Assembly (NCBI GenBank): GCA_934277845.1
Contig: CAKQVV010000105.1
Location: 1 to 5,989 of the forward strand
Reading direction: 5' to 3'
Length of the DNA: 5,989 nucleotides
Source: an uncultured Clostridia bacterium
GTDB lineage: Bacteria > Bacillota > Clostridia > Christensenellales > Pumilibacteraceae
The stretch's first letter is position 1. Every line of letters begins with the position of its first letter. Below the pieces are notes generated by a model that saw only the letters and a list, made by a program, of their open reading frames with translations, was not told the origin of the DNA and did not search any database. This document shows positions 1 to 5,889 of this stretch, piece by piece. The position numbers and the translations under genes were made by a program.

Positions 1-1
1 G

Positions 2-1090
2 TACACGTCCGATCCGTCATACTGGAATAAACTCGAAAACGAACTTTTTGATCCTACTTCGCTTAAACTCATTTTTCCCGAATGCTATTTGTCGGACGAT
101 AATTCAGAAAGAGTACGGAAAATAATCTCGAAACAGAGGGAGTACTTCGATGCCGGTATTTTTGAAAAAATCGACGGTACGATGCTTGTAAGACGCTTGA
201 CTGGCGAAGGAAACGAGAGATGGGGACTTATGTGCCTTGTAAACCTCGACGAATATTGCCCTGACGGAACGAGACGTTCGCTTGTTCGCGCCACCGAAGG
301 GCTTGTTGACTCGCGTATACCGCCGAGAAAAGCCATTCGGGAGAATTGTTTGCTCGAACTTCCGCATATAATGGTATTGATAGACGATAAAAATAAAACC
401 GTCATCGAACCGTTGAAAGGAAAAGGCAAGGTAGTGTATGACGGCGAACTCAATTCCGGCGGCGGAACAATCACGGGATATAATATTGCCGACATCAGCG
501 GCGCTACAACCGCACTTAATGCGCTTTTAGCCGGTTCGCCGGAAAAATACGGCGAACCGCTCTTGTTTTTGGTCGGTGACGGCAATCACTCGCTTGCGAC
601 AGCAAAGGCGTGCGTCGACAAGGATAATCCGTTGTCAGGATACGCGCTTGTCGAAATAGTCAATATTTATGATGACGGCTTGGAATTCAAACCCATTCAT
701 CGTATTCTGTTTGATGTGGATAAAACGAAATTTGTTGCCGGATTAAAAAATAAATTATTGTCCCAAAGCGGAAAAACAACTGTATTTATCGGAAATAAAA
801 GAGAAGAATTGTCGTTTTACGAAGATCCGATCGACGGAATAAAAGAAGTTCAGGCGTTTATCGACGAGTATTTGAAATCGAACAAAGGCTCGGTCGATTA
901 CATACACGGCAACGATGAACTTGAAAAACTGTGCAGCGAACGAAATGCAATCGGTATAGAAATGCCGGCGATTGATAAAAACAAGTTTTTCGAGTATATA
1001 GTTAAAAACGGCTCGTTGCCGAGAAAAACCTTTTCGATGGGCGAGGCTGAAGAAAAACGCTATTATATGGAAGCGCGGCGAATAAGATGA
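2..1090 (+). CDS. DUF1015 family protein, 5' end cut by window edge
   Basis: The frame is open from the first complete codon at position 2 to a TGA at 1088-1090, giving 362 visible residues. The visible N-terminus (TSDPSYW, then LKLIFPECYL near visible residues 21-30) fits the early part of DUF1015 (PF06245) proteins, where a TS..YW segment is followed by an I-PE-YL segment. The hallmark VGDGNHS lies at about visible residues 191-197, followed by LATAK. Family members are usually about 400-430 residues, so roughly 50 N-terminal residues lie outside the window. A TTG at 89 could be mistaken for a start, but it falls inside conserved sequence and has no ribosome binding site. The family has no firmly established biochemical function that I know of. 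From memory, it is often found near serine biosynthesis genes (serA/serC). Here it sits 23 bases upstream of aspartate kinase on the same strand, so cotranscription and a role in amino acid metabolism are plausible inferences. Family assignment is firm; function is unknown. Confidence 0.88.
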   Translation, partial: YTSDPSYWNKLENELFDPTSLKLIFPECYLSDDNSERVRKIISKQREYFDAGIFEKIDGTMLVRRLTGEGNERWGLMCLVNLDEYCPDGTRRSLVRATEGLVDSRIPPRKAIRENCLLELPHIMVLIDDKNKTVIEPLKGKGKVVYDGELNSGGGTITGYNIADISGATTALNALLAGSPEKYGEPLLFLVGDGNHSLATAKACVDKDNPLSGYALVEIVNIYDDGLEFKPIHRILFDVDKTKFVAGLKNKLLSQSGKTTVFIGNKREELSFYEDPIDGIKEVQAFIDEYLKSNKGSVDYIHGNDELEKLCSERNAIGIEMPAIDKNKFFEYIVKNGSLPRKTFSMGEAEEKRYYMEARRIR

Positions 1091-1113
1091 GAACTTAATT
1101 TTAGGAGCAAACT

Positions 1114-2442
1114 ATGAAGGTATGTAAATTCGGCGGCACTTCTATGGCTAACGCAGAGTGCATCAAGAGAGTAAGGGATATAATTGCTTCGGACGATCAG
1201 GTGACTTACGTCGTGGTATCCGCACCCGGAAAACGGGAAAAGGGCGACACTAAAGTGACGGATTTATTATACGCTTGCCTCGATGCCGTTCACGACGGAA
1301 AAACAGCAAACGACGCGTTCGCACCGGTAAAAGAACGCTTCGATTCGATTATTAAGGGACTTGATCTGACAATTGACCTTGCCGATCGTTACAGCGAAAT
1401 AATCAACAAACTTGACGGCGGTGCTACTAAAGATTATATCGCGAGCCGCGGCGAATATCTAAGCGCGATCGTATTGTCGGCGGCGCTCGGATGGCAGTTT
1501 GTCGATGCTGCCGATTTCGTGAGGTTTGACGAAAACGGAAACTTTCTGGCAAGCGAAACCAACGCTTATGCACGTGCGCTTTTTCACAACGTGAAACGCG
1601 CGATTATCCCGGGATTTTACGGCGCGACAGCGGACGGAGAAATTAAAACTTTCTCGCGCGGCGGTTCTGATATTTCCGGTTCGATCGTGGCTCGTGCCGT
1701 GTATGCGGATATTTACGAAAACTGGACGGATGTAGACGGTTTTATGAAATGTGATCCGCGAATCGTTTCCGATCCGGAAGTAATGGAACTTATTACTTAC
1801 AAGGAACTTCGCGAACTTTCGTATATGGGCGCCAACGTGCTGCATCCGGAAGCGATTTTCCCCGTGCGCAAAAACGATATACCTATTCATATCCGCAATA
1901 CGTTCAATCCCGAATCGAAAGGCACGTTGATAGTTCCGTCTAAAAAATTCTTTTCAGGTGCTTACGAAAGAAAAGAAAGTACCGTTACCGGTATCGCCGG
2001 GAAAAAGGATTTTATTGCGATAAATATCGAAAAATCGATGATGAACAACGAACTCGGTTTTGCGCGCAAGGTGCTCGAAGTTATCGAACGTAACGGAATG
2101 TGCGTCGAACATATGCCTACCGGTATCGATACGTTGTCTGTAATCATCGACGGAAGCGATCACGACGAGGAAGCGCTTGATCGCATAGTCGAAGGTATTA
2201 AAGCCGTTTGCCAACCGGACACCATCGACCTTGACAGAAATCTTGCGCTTATCGCTATAGTCGGTCATGGTATGAGCAGAAAGAAAGGTACGGCTACCAA
2301 AGTTTGCGCCAGCCTTTCGGATGCGGAAGTCAATATCCGTATGATCGATCAGGGTAGCAGCGAGTTGAACATTATCGTGGCGGTGGAAAACAAAGATTAT
2401 GATCGCGCGATAAAAGCATTATATAACGAGTTTTTGAATTGA
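1114..2442 (+). CDS. lysC: Aspartate kinase (aspartokinase), lysine-pathway type
   Basis: Aspartate kinase phosphorylates L-aspartate with ATP to give 4-phospho-L-aspartate, the first step toward lysine, diaminopimelate, threonine and methionine in the cytoplasm. The 442-residue protein is full length. The N-terminal kinase domain shows KFGGTS at residues 5-10, SRGEYLSA at 111-118, GFYG at 167-170, FSRGGSDISGS at 180-190, and WTDVDG then DPR at 204-216. The C-terminal half holds two ACT-type regulatory domains, about 300-360 and 376-440, the second with GHGM (384-387) and QGSSELNI (413-420). Two ACT domains imply feedback inhibition by lysine and/or threonine; the effector cannot be read from sequence. 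The ATG is preceded by AGGAG at 1103-1107 with a 6-base spacer. It lies 23 bases after the DUF1015 gene, leaving no room for a lysine riboswitch, so control comes from an upstream promoter or from allostery. A terminator follows. It could be named otherwise if several aspartokinase paralogues exist in the genome. Confidence 0.96.
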   Translation: MKVCKFGGTSMANAECIKRVRDIIASDDQVTYVVVSAPGKREKGDTKVTDLLYACLDAVHDGKTANDAFAPVKERFDSIIKGLDLTIDLADRYSEIINKLDGGATKDYIASRGEYLSAIVLSAALGWQFVDAADFVRFDENGNFLASETNAYARALFHNVKRAIIPGFYGATADGEIKTFSRGGSDISGSIVARAVYADIYENWTDVDGFMKCDPRIVSDPEVMELITYKELRELSYMGANVLHPEAIFPVRKNDIPIHIRNTFNPESKGTLIVPSKKFFSGAYERKESTVTGIAGKKDFIAINIEKSMMNNELGFARKVLEVIERNGMCVEHMPTGIDTLSVIIDGSDHDEEALDRIVEGIKAVCQPDTIDLDRNLALIAIVGHGMSRKKGTATKVCASLSDAEVNIRMIDQGSSELNIIVAVENKDYDRAIKALYNEFLN

Positions 2443-2449
2443 ATAACCG

Positions 2450-2476
2450 AAAGACCGGTCGATTGATCGGTCTTTT
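2450..2476 (+). terminator. Intrinsic terminator after lysC
   Basis: An 11-bp stem pairs 2450-2460 with 2465-2475 around a GATT loop (2461-2464). It contains one G-U wobble (2458 with 2467) and ends in TTTT at 2473-2476. It begins 8 bases after the lysC stop and lies between two convergent operons. The left arm starts with AAA, so the hairpin could also stop transcripts from the minus strand, but the minus-strand U tract is only three bases, so it is weaker that way. Confidence 0.85.
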
Positions 2477-2507
2477 GTATTACGAATGTATTGCGAAAAA
2501 AGTTAAT

Positions 2508-2783
2508 TCAGCGATCGGATTTTTTGTCGCCGTTGAGTTTGCGCTCCTTGTATTCTTTCAACGCTTTGGCAAACTGATCGGGGCAGGACGTACCGGCGCG
2601 GCACTGAATTCCCTCCAGAAGTGAAATGATTTCGTCTATTTTTCTGCCTGTGGCAAGACGGGCGATGCCCTGCGTATTGCCACTACAACCGTTGACGAAT
2701 TTAACCGAAGTGAGCACGTCGTTGTCATCCACGACGAAAACTATTTCTCTGCAACAAGTGCCTCGTGTTCTGTAACTTTCCAT
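2508..2783 (-). CDS. Stand-alone TSCPD-domain protein (TIGR03905-like)
   Basis: This 91-residue protein matches the small TSCPD family (TIGR03905-like). It has a TCCREI segment near the N-terminus (Cys10, Cys11), a V-F-NGCSGN segment (Cys33), a QGI-RL-G stretch at 38-46, and the signature CRAGTSCPD at 61-69 (Cys61, Cys67). TSCPD domains are also known at the C-terminus of some class II (B12-dependent) ribonucleotide reductases; in the stand-alone form the function is not established. The spaced cysteines suggest metal binding or redox chemistry, which is inference. The tail after residue 76 is lysine-rich and hydrophilic. The ATG at 2783-2781 has AAAGGAG at 2800-2794 on the minus strand, 10 bases away, and this site overlaps the TAA of the upstream DUF4364 gene. 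The genes are 15 bases apart, so they are very probably cotranscribed and perhaps translationally coupled. Confidence 0.88.
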   Translation of the reverse strand: MESYRTRGTCCREIVFVVDDNDVLTSVKFVNGCSGNTQGIARLATGRKIDEIISLLEGIQCRAGTSCPDQFAKALKEYKERKLNGDKKSDR

Positions 2784-2798
2784 AGCAGTAAATCTCCT

Positions 2799-3323
2799 TT
2801 AATCGATGAGTTCTTCGTGTAAATATCCGTAAATCTGCGCCGCTTTGTCTTCCCATTTATTATATACCATTTTTGCGGTATTACGGTTGGCAACGTTGAG
2901 TTTGATTTCCAAGGTCGTTTGAACGGGGTCGACGATTTTTAATTGCACAGTGTAAGTGCCGTCGTTGTTTTTGTAATAATTGCGGTAGTATTCCTGCTTG
3001 CGCCGCATAGTCATGCGGTTTTCTTTGACATACTCGGTAATTTCGGTGCGAAGCGAAGATGGAATACGAGTGTAGAACAAAGCAAGGCATTGTCTGCCGT
3101 CCGCGGTGATATTGTAATAACTGTTCTTTTCTTTTGAAGCCTGATAAATAAATCCGGATTCGATCAACTGATTTATCGTAATCGTACAATCCATATAACT
3201 GAGCCAGGTGTTACGGCTGGTGCACATTTCGATAATCGTGTTTCCGGTGATAGGGACATCCATTGCTTCAAAAACATATAGCAAGATCAGTTTATTTATC
3301 GTCGATTCGTCGGATAGTTCCAC
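2799..3323 (-). CDS. DUF4364 family winged-helix-like protein
   Basis: The 174-residue protein matches DUF4364 (PF14277), a family found mostly in Clostridia. Shared features include the INKLILLYVFEAMDVPIT N-terminus (residues 9-26), a helix-turn-helix-like region ending in LIESGFIY (53-60), SYYNITADGRQCL (68-80) as a likely wing and following helix, and a C-terminal KWEDKAAQIYGYL segment at 156-168. The fold resembles a PadR or winged-helix DNA-binding domain followed by a beta-rich region, but no regulatory target is known to me. The start is a GTG at 3323-3321 preceded by GGGAGG on the minus strand (3334-3329) with a 5-base spacer. An ATG at 3336 lies inside that site and is out of frame. 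The length is normal for the family. It is the first gene of a two-gene operon with the TSCPD protein and is divergent from birA. A regulatory role is inferred from the fold only. Confidence 0.88.
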   Translation of the reverse strand: MELSDESTINKLILLYVFEAMDVPITGNTIIEMCTSRNTWLSYMDCTITINQLIESGFIYQASKEKNSYYNITADGRQCLALFYTRIPSSLRTEITEYVKENRMTMRRKQEYYRNYYKNNDGTYTVQLKIVDPVQTTLEIKLNVANRNTAKMVYNKWEDKAAQIYGYLHEELID

Positions 3324-3347
3324 TGTAACCTCCCATAATAGAGAATC

Positions 3348-3353
3348 ATTATA
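3348..3353 (-). promoter_or_regulatory. Extended -10 promoter for the DUF4364-TSCPD operon
   Basis: Read on the minus strand, a perfect TATAAT (3353-3348) is preceded by TGT, giving the extended -10 motif TGnTATAAT. I see no good -35 hexamer at 17 bases, only AT-rich sequence, which fits an extended -10 promoter. Transcription would begin near 3341, leaving a leader of about 18 bases with the GGGAGG ribosome binding site before the GTG at 3323. Confidence 0.65.
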
Positions 3354-3429
3354 ACATATATTTCAAAAAAAATAAAGAGTTTTATCGATTTTTGTTTTAA
3401 TATAATAAATTTCATCGAACCATATTGAA

Positions 3430-3461
3430 TTGTAAACCTATATTGTAAATTTAGTTGACAA
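3430..3461 (+). promoter_or_regulatory. BirA operator (biotin repressor box) for birA-bioY
   Basis: The left half-site TTGTAAACC (3430-3438) is identical to the known BirA half-site, as in the E. coli bio operator. After a 14-base spacer (3439-3452) the right half-site AGTTGACAA (3453-3461) matches the ideal inverted copy GGTTTACAA at 7 of 9 positions. One of the two mismatches lets the arm double as the TTGACA -35 hexamer (3455-3460). Bound BirA-biotinyl-AMP dimer would therefore block RNA polymerase. The site lies just before birA and bioY, which is where a biotin-responsive operator is expected. Function is inferred from motif and context. Confidence 0.8.
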
Positions 3462-3484
3462 ATAAGCGCGGACTATAGTATGCT
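3455..3484 (+). promoter_or_regulatory. birA-bioY promoter, very close to the start codon
   Basis: A perfect -35 TTGACA (3455-3460) is followed after 18 bases by TATGCT (3479-3484) as the -10. An overlapping TATAGT (3474-3479) is an alternative but with only a 13-base spacer. With the favoured -10, transcription would begin at about 3491, on or next to the birA ATG. The -35 is embedded in the right arm of the BirA operator. Confidence 0.7.
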
Positions 3485-3490
3485 TTAATT

Positions 3491-4435
3491 ATGCTTAAAG
3501 ACGAAGTGTTGAAAACTTTGGAGTCTAACAGACCTAGATTTACATCCGGGCAGGAACTTGCGAAGAAATCGGAAGTTACGCGTGCCGCTATATGGAAAGC
3601 GGTAAACTTACTTATCGCCGACGGACATGAAATAGAAGCGGTGACGGCAAAAGGGTACCGACTTCGCGACGATTCGGACGTGCTGACTGCGGCGGGCATA
3701 ACCGCTCACATGAAACATAAGTGCGAAGTGTGCGTTTACGATTGCGTAGAGTCGACTAATAAAACGGCAAAACTTGCGGCAATAGACGGTGCGACGACGA
3801 ATACGATCATAGTGGCTGATGAGCAAACGGCAGGTAAAGGCAGGCGAGGAAGGTCGTTTTATTCGCCCAAAAGTACCGGAGTGTATTTCAGTGTGATATT
3901 GAAACCTCATGTTACTGCGGAAAAAAGCGTGCTGGTAACTACTGCCGCCGCGATTGCCGCTGCCGACGCAATAGAGAAACTTACGGGAAAAACCGCGCTT
4001 ATCAAATGGATCAACGACGTTTACGTCGACGGAAAAAAATGCGTTGGTATATTGACCGAAGCGATTTTCGATTATGAGAGCGGCGGAATAGACAGTGTGG
4101 TTGTAGGAATAGGCATCAACGTTACTACCGATGCTTTTCCGGACGACGTCGCTACGCGCGCGGGTTGTGTCGGTAAAGTTTCGCGGAACTCTTTGATCGC
4201 GGAAACCTGCGACAAACTCATTGAACTTGCAGATCGATTGCCGGATACGGCGTATCTTGACGAATATAGAAACAAATGCTTCGTTTTAGGAAAGCGAATA
4301 CGCGTAACAGGAAATGAAAACGAGTATGAAGCCACGGCGTTGAGTGTAGACGACAGCGGAGGACTCGTGGTCAGAACGGACGACGGAACAATGCTTACTT
4401 TGTCAAACGAGGAAGTAAGCGTAAGAATTTGCTGA
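3491..4435 (+). CDS. birA: Bifunctional biotin-[acetyl-CoA-carboxylase] ligase / biotin repressor
   Basis: BirA makes biotinyl-5'-AMP from biotin and ATP, transfers biotin to the target lysine of biotin carboxyl carrier domains, and in forms with an N-terminal DNA-binding domain represses biotin genes. The 314-residue protein has a helix-turn-helix at about residues 17-41 (TSGQELAKKSEVTRAAIWK) and a wing near 46-58. The catalytic core shows ESTN (87-90), DEQTAGKGRRGR (110-121), IKWINDVYVDGKK (171-183), GILTEA (186-191) and GIGIN (206-210). An SH3-like C-terminal domain spans about 270-314. GKGRRGR and Lys183 align with E. coli BirA Gly115-Arg121 and Lys183. KWIND replaces the more familiar KWPND, but a non-proline there is not unusual. 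The HTH marks it as a repressor-type (group II) ligase, and a BirA box lies upstream, so autoregulation is likely. No ribosome binding site precedes the ATG, so the mRNA is probably leaderless. A GTG at codon 6 is a less likely start because it would cut the first helix. Confidence 0.95.
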   Translation: MLKDEVLKTLESNRPRFTSGQELAKKSEVTRAAIWKAVNLLIADGHEIEAVTAKGYRLRDDSDVLTAAGITAHMKHKCEVCVYDCVESTNKTAKLAAIDGATTNTIIVADEQTAGKGRRGRSFYSPKSTGVYFSVILKPHVTAEKSVLVTTAAAIAAADAIEKLTGKTALIKWINDVYVDGKKCVGILTEAIFDYESGGIDSVVVGIGINVTTDAFPDDVATRAGCVGKVSRNSLIAETCDKLIELADRLPDTAYLDEYRNKCFVLGKRIRVTGNENEYEATALSVDDSGGLVVRTDDGTMLTLSNEEVSVRIC

Positions 4436-4449
4436 AACAGGTGACAAAA

Positions 4450-5064
4450 ATGACTACCAAACGACTTATAAGAATCAGTTACTTTACTCTTTTGACAATC
4501 GTCGGAGGACTTATAAAGATACAGGCGGGGCCGGTTGCGTTCACGCTGCAAACGTTGTTCGTGATACTGTCGGGTTTTGTGCTCGGCGCACGCGACGGTT
4601 TCTTTTCGCAGTTTGCATATATGTTTATCGGGCTTGTCGGGGTGCCCATCTTTACGCAAGGCGGCGGATTCCAGTATATATTTCAACCGTCGTTCGGATA
4701 TATTATATCTTTTTGTATAGGATCGTTTATTGCCGGATTCGTCATGAATAAATTTCGCACGATCAACAACTGGAAAATATGGTTTTCCGGCATTTTGGGA
4801 CTTATTCCGGTATATATAATCGGCATGTCTTATCAGGTAATGATACTCGTTTGCGTGAACGGACTGGCTTTTTCCGCGGCGATGTTTACGCTTGTCAATA
4901 TTCTCATTTACTGGGCGATCGACATTGTCATGATTTTTATCGTTTCGCTGTTGTATCCGCGTGTTATGAGCATGCTGAAAGATAAAAGCGAGAAGAATAC
5001 TCCCGCACCGCCCGCAGGTCCTACCGAGGTTGCAGGCGATACCGCGATGGATAAGCACGAGTGA
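4450..5064 (+). CDS. bioY: BioY, biotin-specific S component of an ECF transporter
   Basis: BioY is the membrane protein that binds biotin for import. It normally works with the shared energy-coupling module (EcfA, EcfA', EcfT), whose genes are not in this window, as expected for a group II ECF system. The 204-residue product is hydrophobic with about six membrane segments. It carries the family landmarks PVAFTLQTLFVILSG (28-42), GLVGVPIF (61-68) and the glycine-rich GGGFQYIFQPSFGY (71-84). The chosen ATG at 4450 has AGGTGA at 4439-4444 with a 5-base spacer. In-frame TTG (4429, overlapping the birA stop) and GTG (4441) have no comparable site. The gap to birA is 14 bases, so the two form one operon, presumably under the BirA box. 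The last 30 or so residues (from about 175) form a hydrophilic tail rich in Pro, Ala and charged residues, longer than in typical BioY proteins. Confidence 0.94.
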   Translation: MTTKRLIRISYFTLLTIVGGLIKIQAGPVAFTLQTLFVILSGFVLGARDGFFSQFAYMFIGLVGVPIFTQGGGFQYIFQPSFGYIISFCIGSFIAGFVMNKFRTINNWKIWFSGILGLIPVYIIGMSYQVMILVCVNGLAFSAAMFTLVNILIYWAIDIVMIFIVSLLYPRVMSMLKDKSEKNTPAPPAGPTEVAGDTAMDKHE

Positions 5065-5080
5065 TTGAAATTTCCCGGAA

Positions 5081-5128
5081 TCGGCTATTAAATCGACAGC
5101 CGAAAATTATAATTTTTTCGGCCGAAAA
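5081..5128. repeat. Nested inverted repeats downstream of bioY, possible terminator
   Basis: Three overlapping foldings share arms. TCGGCT (5081-5086) pairs with AGCCGA (5098-5103). GCCGAAAA (5099-5106) pairs with TTTTCGGC (5115-5122). TTTTCGGCCGAAAA (5115-5128) is a perfect 14-base palindrome. GCCGAAAA occurs twice (5099 and 5121). The first two hairpins exclude each other. T runs sit in the loop or arms rather than after the stem, so this is not a textbook terminator, although it is where the birA-bioY transcript would be expected to end. Confidence 0.5.
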
Positions 5129-5143
5129 CTGGAAATAATCCGC

Positions 5144-5172
5144 TTGCTAGATAAGGTTTCTTTTGGTATAAT
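5144..5172 (+). promoter_or_regulatory. Promoter for the nucleoside hydrolase remnant
   Basis: TTGCTA (5144-5149, 4 of 6 matches to the -35 consensus) is separated by exactly 17 bases from a perfect TATAAT (5167-5172). TGG directly before the -10 makes it an extended -10. Transcription should begin near 5179, giving a leader of about 34 bases that includes AAGGAGA at 5201-5207, five bases before the ATG at 5213. Confidence 0.78.
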
Positions 5173-5212
5173 TTACACATCGATTTAAGACAAAGCAATC
5201 AAGGAGAAAATC

Positions 5213-5828
5213 ATGAAAGAAAACAGGATTAAAATCTTGCTGGACACCGATGTCGGCGACGATATAGACGACGCGCTCGCGATAGCACTTGGGCTTTCGA
5301 GTGAAGAGGTGGAGTTTGTCGGTATAACGACGGTTTTCAAAAATACCAACGACCGTGCGCGTATTGCAAAACAACTTGTAAAAAACAATTCGTATAATAT
5401 TCCTGTTTATGCAGGACATTGCGGCGGTATCGAGATTCCGACCGATCCGTACTCCGGGTACCCGAACGGAAGCGGAAACCGAAATTGCAAGCAATTATAA
5501 AGGAAAAGCGTATAGTGAATACGCGTCCAGACTTGTCCGTATTTGGTGCGATCGCAACCATTCGCGTCCCACGCTACACGATCCGCTTGCGTTTTTCTAT
5601 TGCATGTTCCCCGATATCGTTACAACAGAAAAAATGCGCGTAACCGTCGCGACGAAGGGCGAGGCTAGCGGAGTTACCATGAATATTTCGCGTTGGGATA
5701 ACTGGAGATTGAACCGCGTCGAGCCCGGATTCTCGCGCTACGCCGACGTAACCGTCGCGAAAGAGGTCGACAGAGAACGTTTTGTCGCCGAATTCTTAAA
5801 ACGAGTGTTTGATAAAAGTAAGTATTAA
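5213..5828 (+). pseudogene. Nucleoside hydrolase (IUNH family), internally deleted and frameshifted
   Basis: The 5' part begins at ATG 5213 (AAGGAGA five bases upstream) and reads as the start of an inosine-uridine-type nucleoside hydrolase, an enzyme that cleaves ribonucleosides to base and ribose. LLDTDVGDDIDDALAI at residues 9-24 is the calcium- and ribose-binding aspartate cluster, and IPVYAG follows at about 63-68. This frame stops at TAA 5498-5500 after 95 residues. Family sequence resumes in another frame (phase of 5580) from about 5470 to TAA 5826-5828. It includes the catalytic HDPLA (His at 5577, Asp at 5580) and the C-terminal RYADVTVAKEVDRERFVAEF. The first aspartate cluster and the HD pair are about 110 codons apart, against about 230 residues in the Crithidia fasciculata enzyme, so about 120 central residues are missing and the frame changes at the join (about 5455-5500). 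Promoter, ribosome binding site and terminator remain intact, suggesting recent loss, or an assembly error. Confidence 0.85.
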
Positions 5829-5839
5829 AAGTAAATATT
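5814..5839 (+). repeat. 13-base imperfect tandem duplication at the 3' end of the pseudogene
   Basis: AAAAGTAAGTATT (5814-5826) is followed directly by AAAAGTAAATATT (5827-5839), identical at 12 of 13 positions. The stop codon of the nucleoside hydrolase remnant lies at the boundary. This is probably a small slippage duplication. Confidence 0.6.
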
Positions 5840-5877
5840 AAAATGAGTTATCGTTTTGTGCCGGTGGCTCATTTTTT
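5840..5877 (+). terminator. Intrinsic terminator after the nucleoside hydrolase remnant
   Basis: AAAATGAG (5840-5847) pairs with CTCATTTT (5868-5875). The stem can extend inward through TTATCG with CGGTGG (several G-U pairs) to an 8-base loop at 5854-5861. The T run 5872-5877 follows. It sits 12 bases after the stop codon, as expected for a plus-strand terminator. Confidence 0.8.
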
Positions 5878-5889
5878 GTCGAAACATAA

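Noticed and set aside
89..91. TTG as the start of the DUF1015 gene
   Set aside because: The same frame is open to the left edge and the upstream residues (TSDPSYW, IFPECYL) match the family, and there is no ribosome binding site before this TTG.
1091..1113. Lysine riboswitch or other leader control before lysC
   Set aside because: Only 23 bases separate the two genes, enough for the ribosome binding site only.
1459..1890. Minus-strand open frame inside lysC
   Set aside because: It is antisense to the conserved kinase domain and has no domain signature.
2439..2624. Plus-strand short open frame starting at the lysC stop
   Set aside because: It runs through the lysC terminator and antisense to the TSCPD gene, with no support of its own.
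4429..4443. TTG at 4429 or GTG at 4441 as the bioY start
   Set aside because: Neither has a good ribosome binding site, while the ATG at 4450 has AGGTGA five bases upstream; the GTG is itself part of that site.
4072..5058. Long minus-strand open frame of about 328 codons opposite birA and bioY
   Set aside because: It lies antisense to two clearly identified genes, its translation is rich in His, Arg and Lys with no recognisable domain, and it has no ribosome binding site or promoter.
5440..5500. Programmed ribosomal frameshift joining the two nucleoside hydrolase parts
   Set aside because: A frameshift would not restore the roughly 120 missing central residues, and I see no convincing slippery sequence with a following structure.
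5409..5828. Separate gene encoding the C-terminal nucleoside hydrolase part
   Set aside because: No ribosome binding site precedes the ATG at 5409, the first 20 or so codons do not look like the family, and the piece lacks the N-terminal aspartate cluster; it is better read as part of one broken gene.
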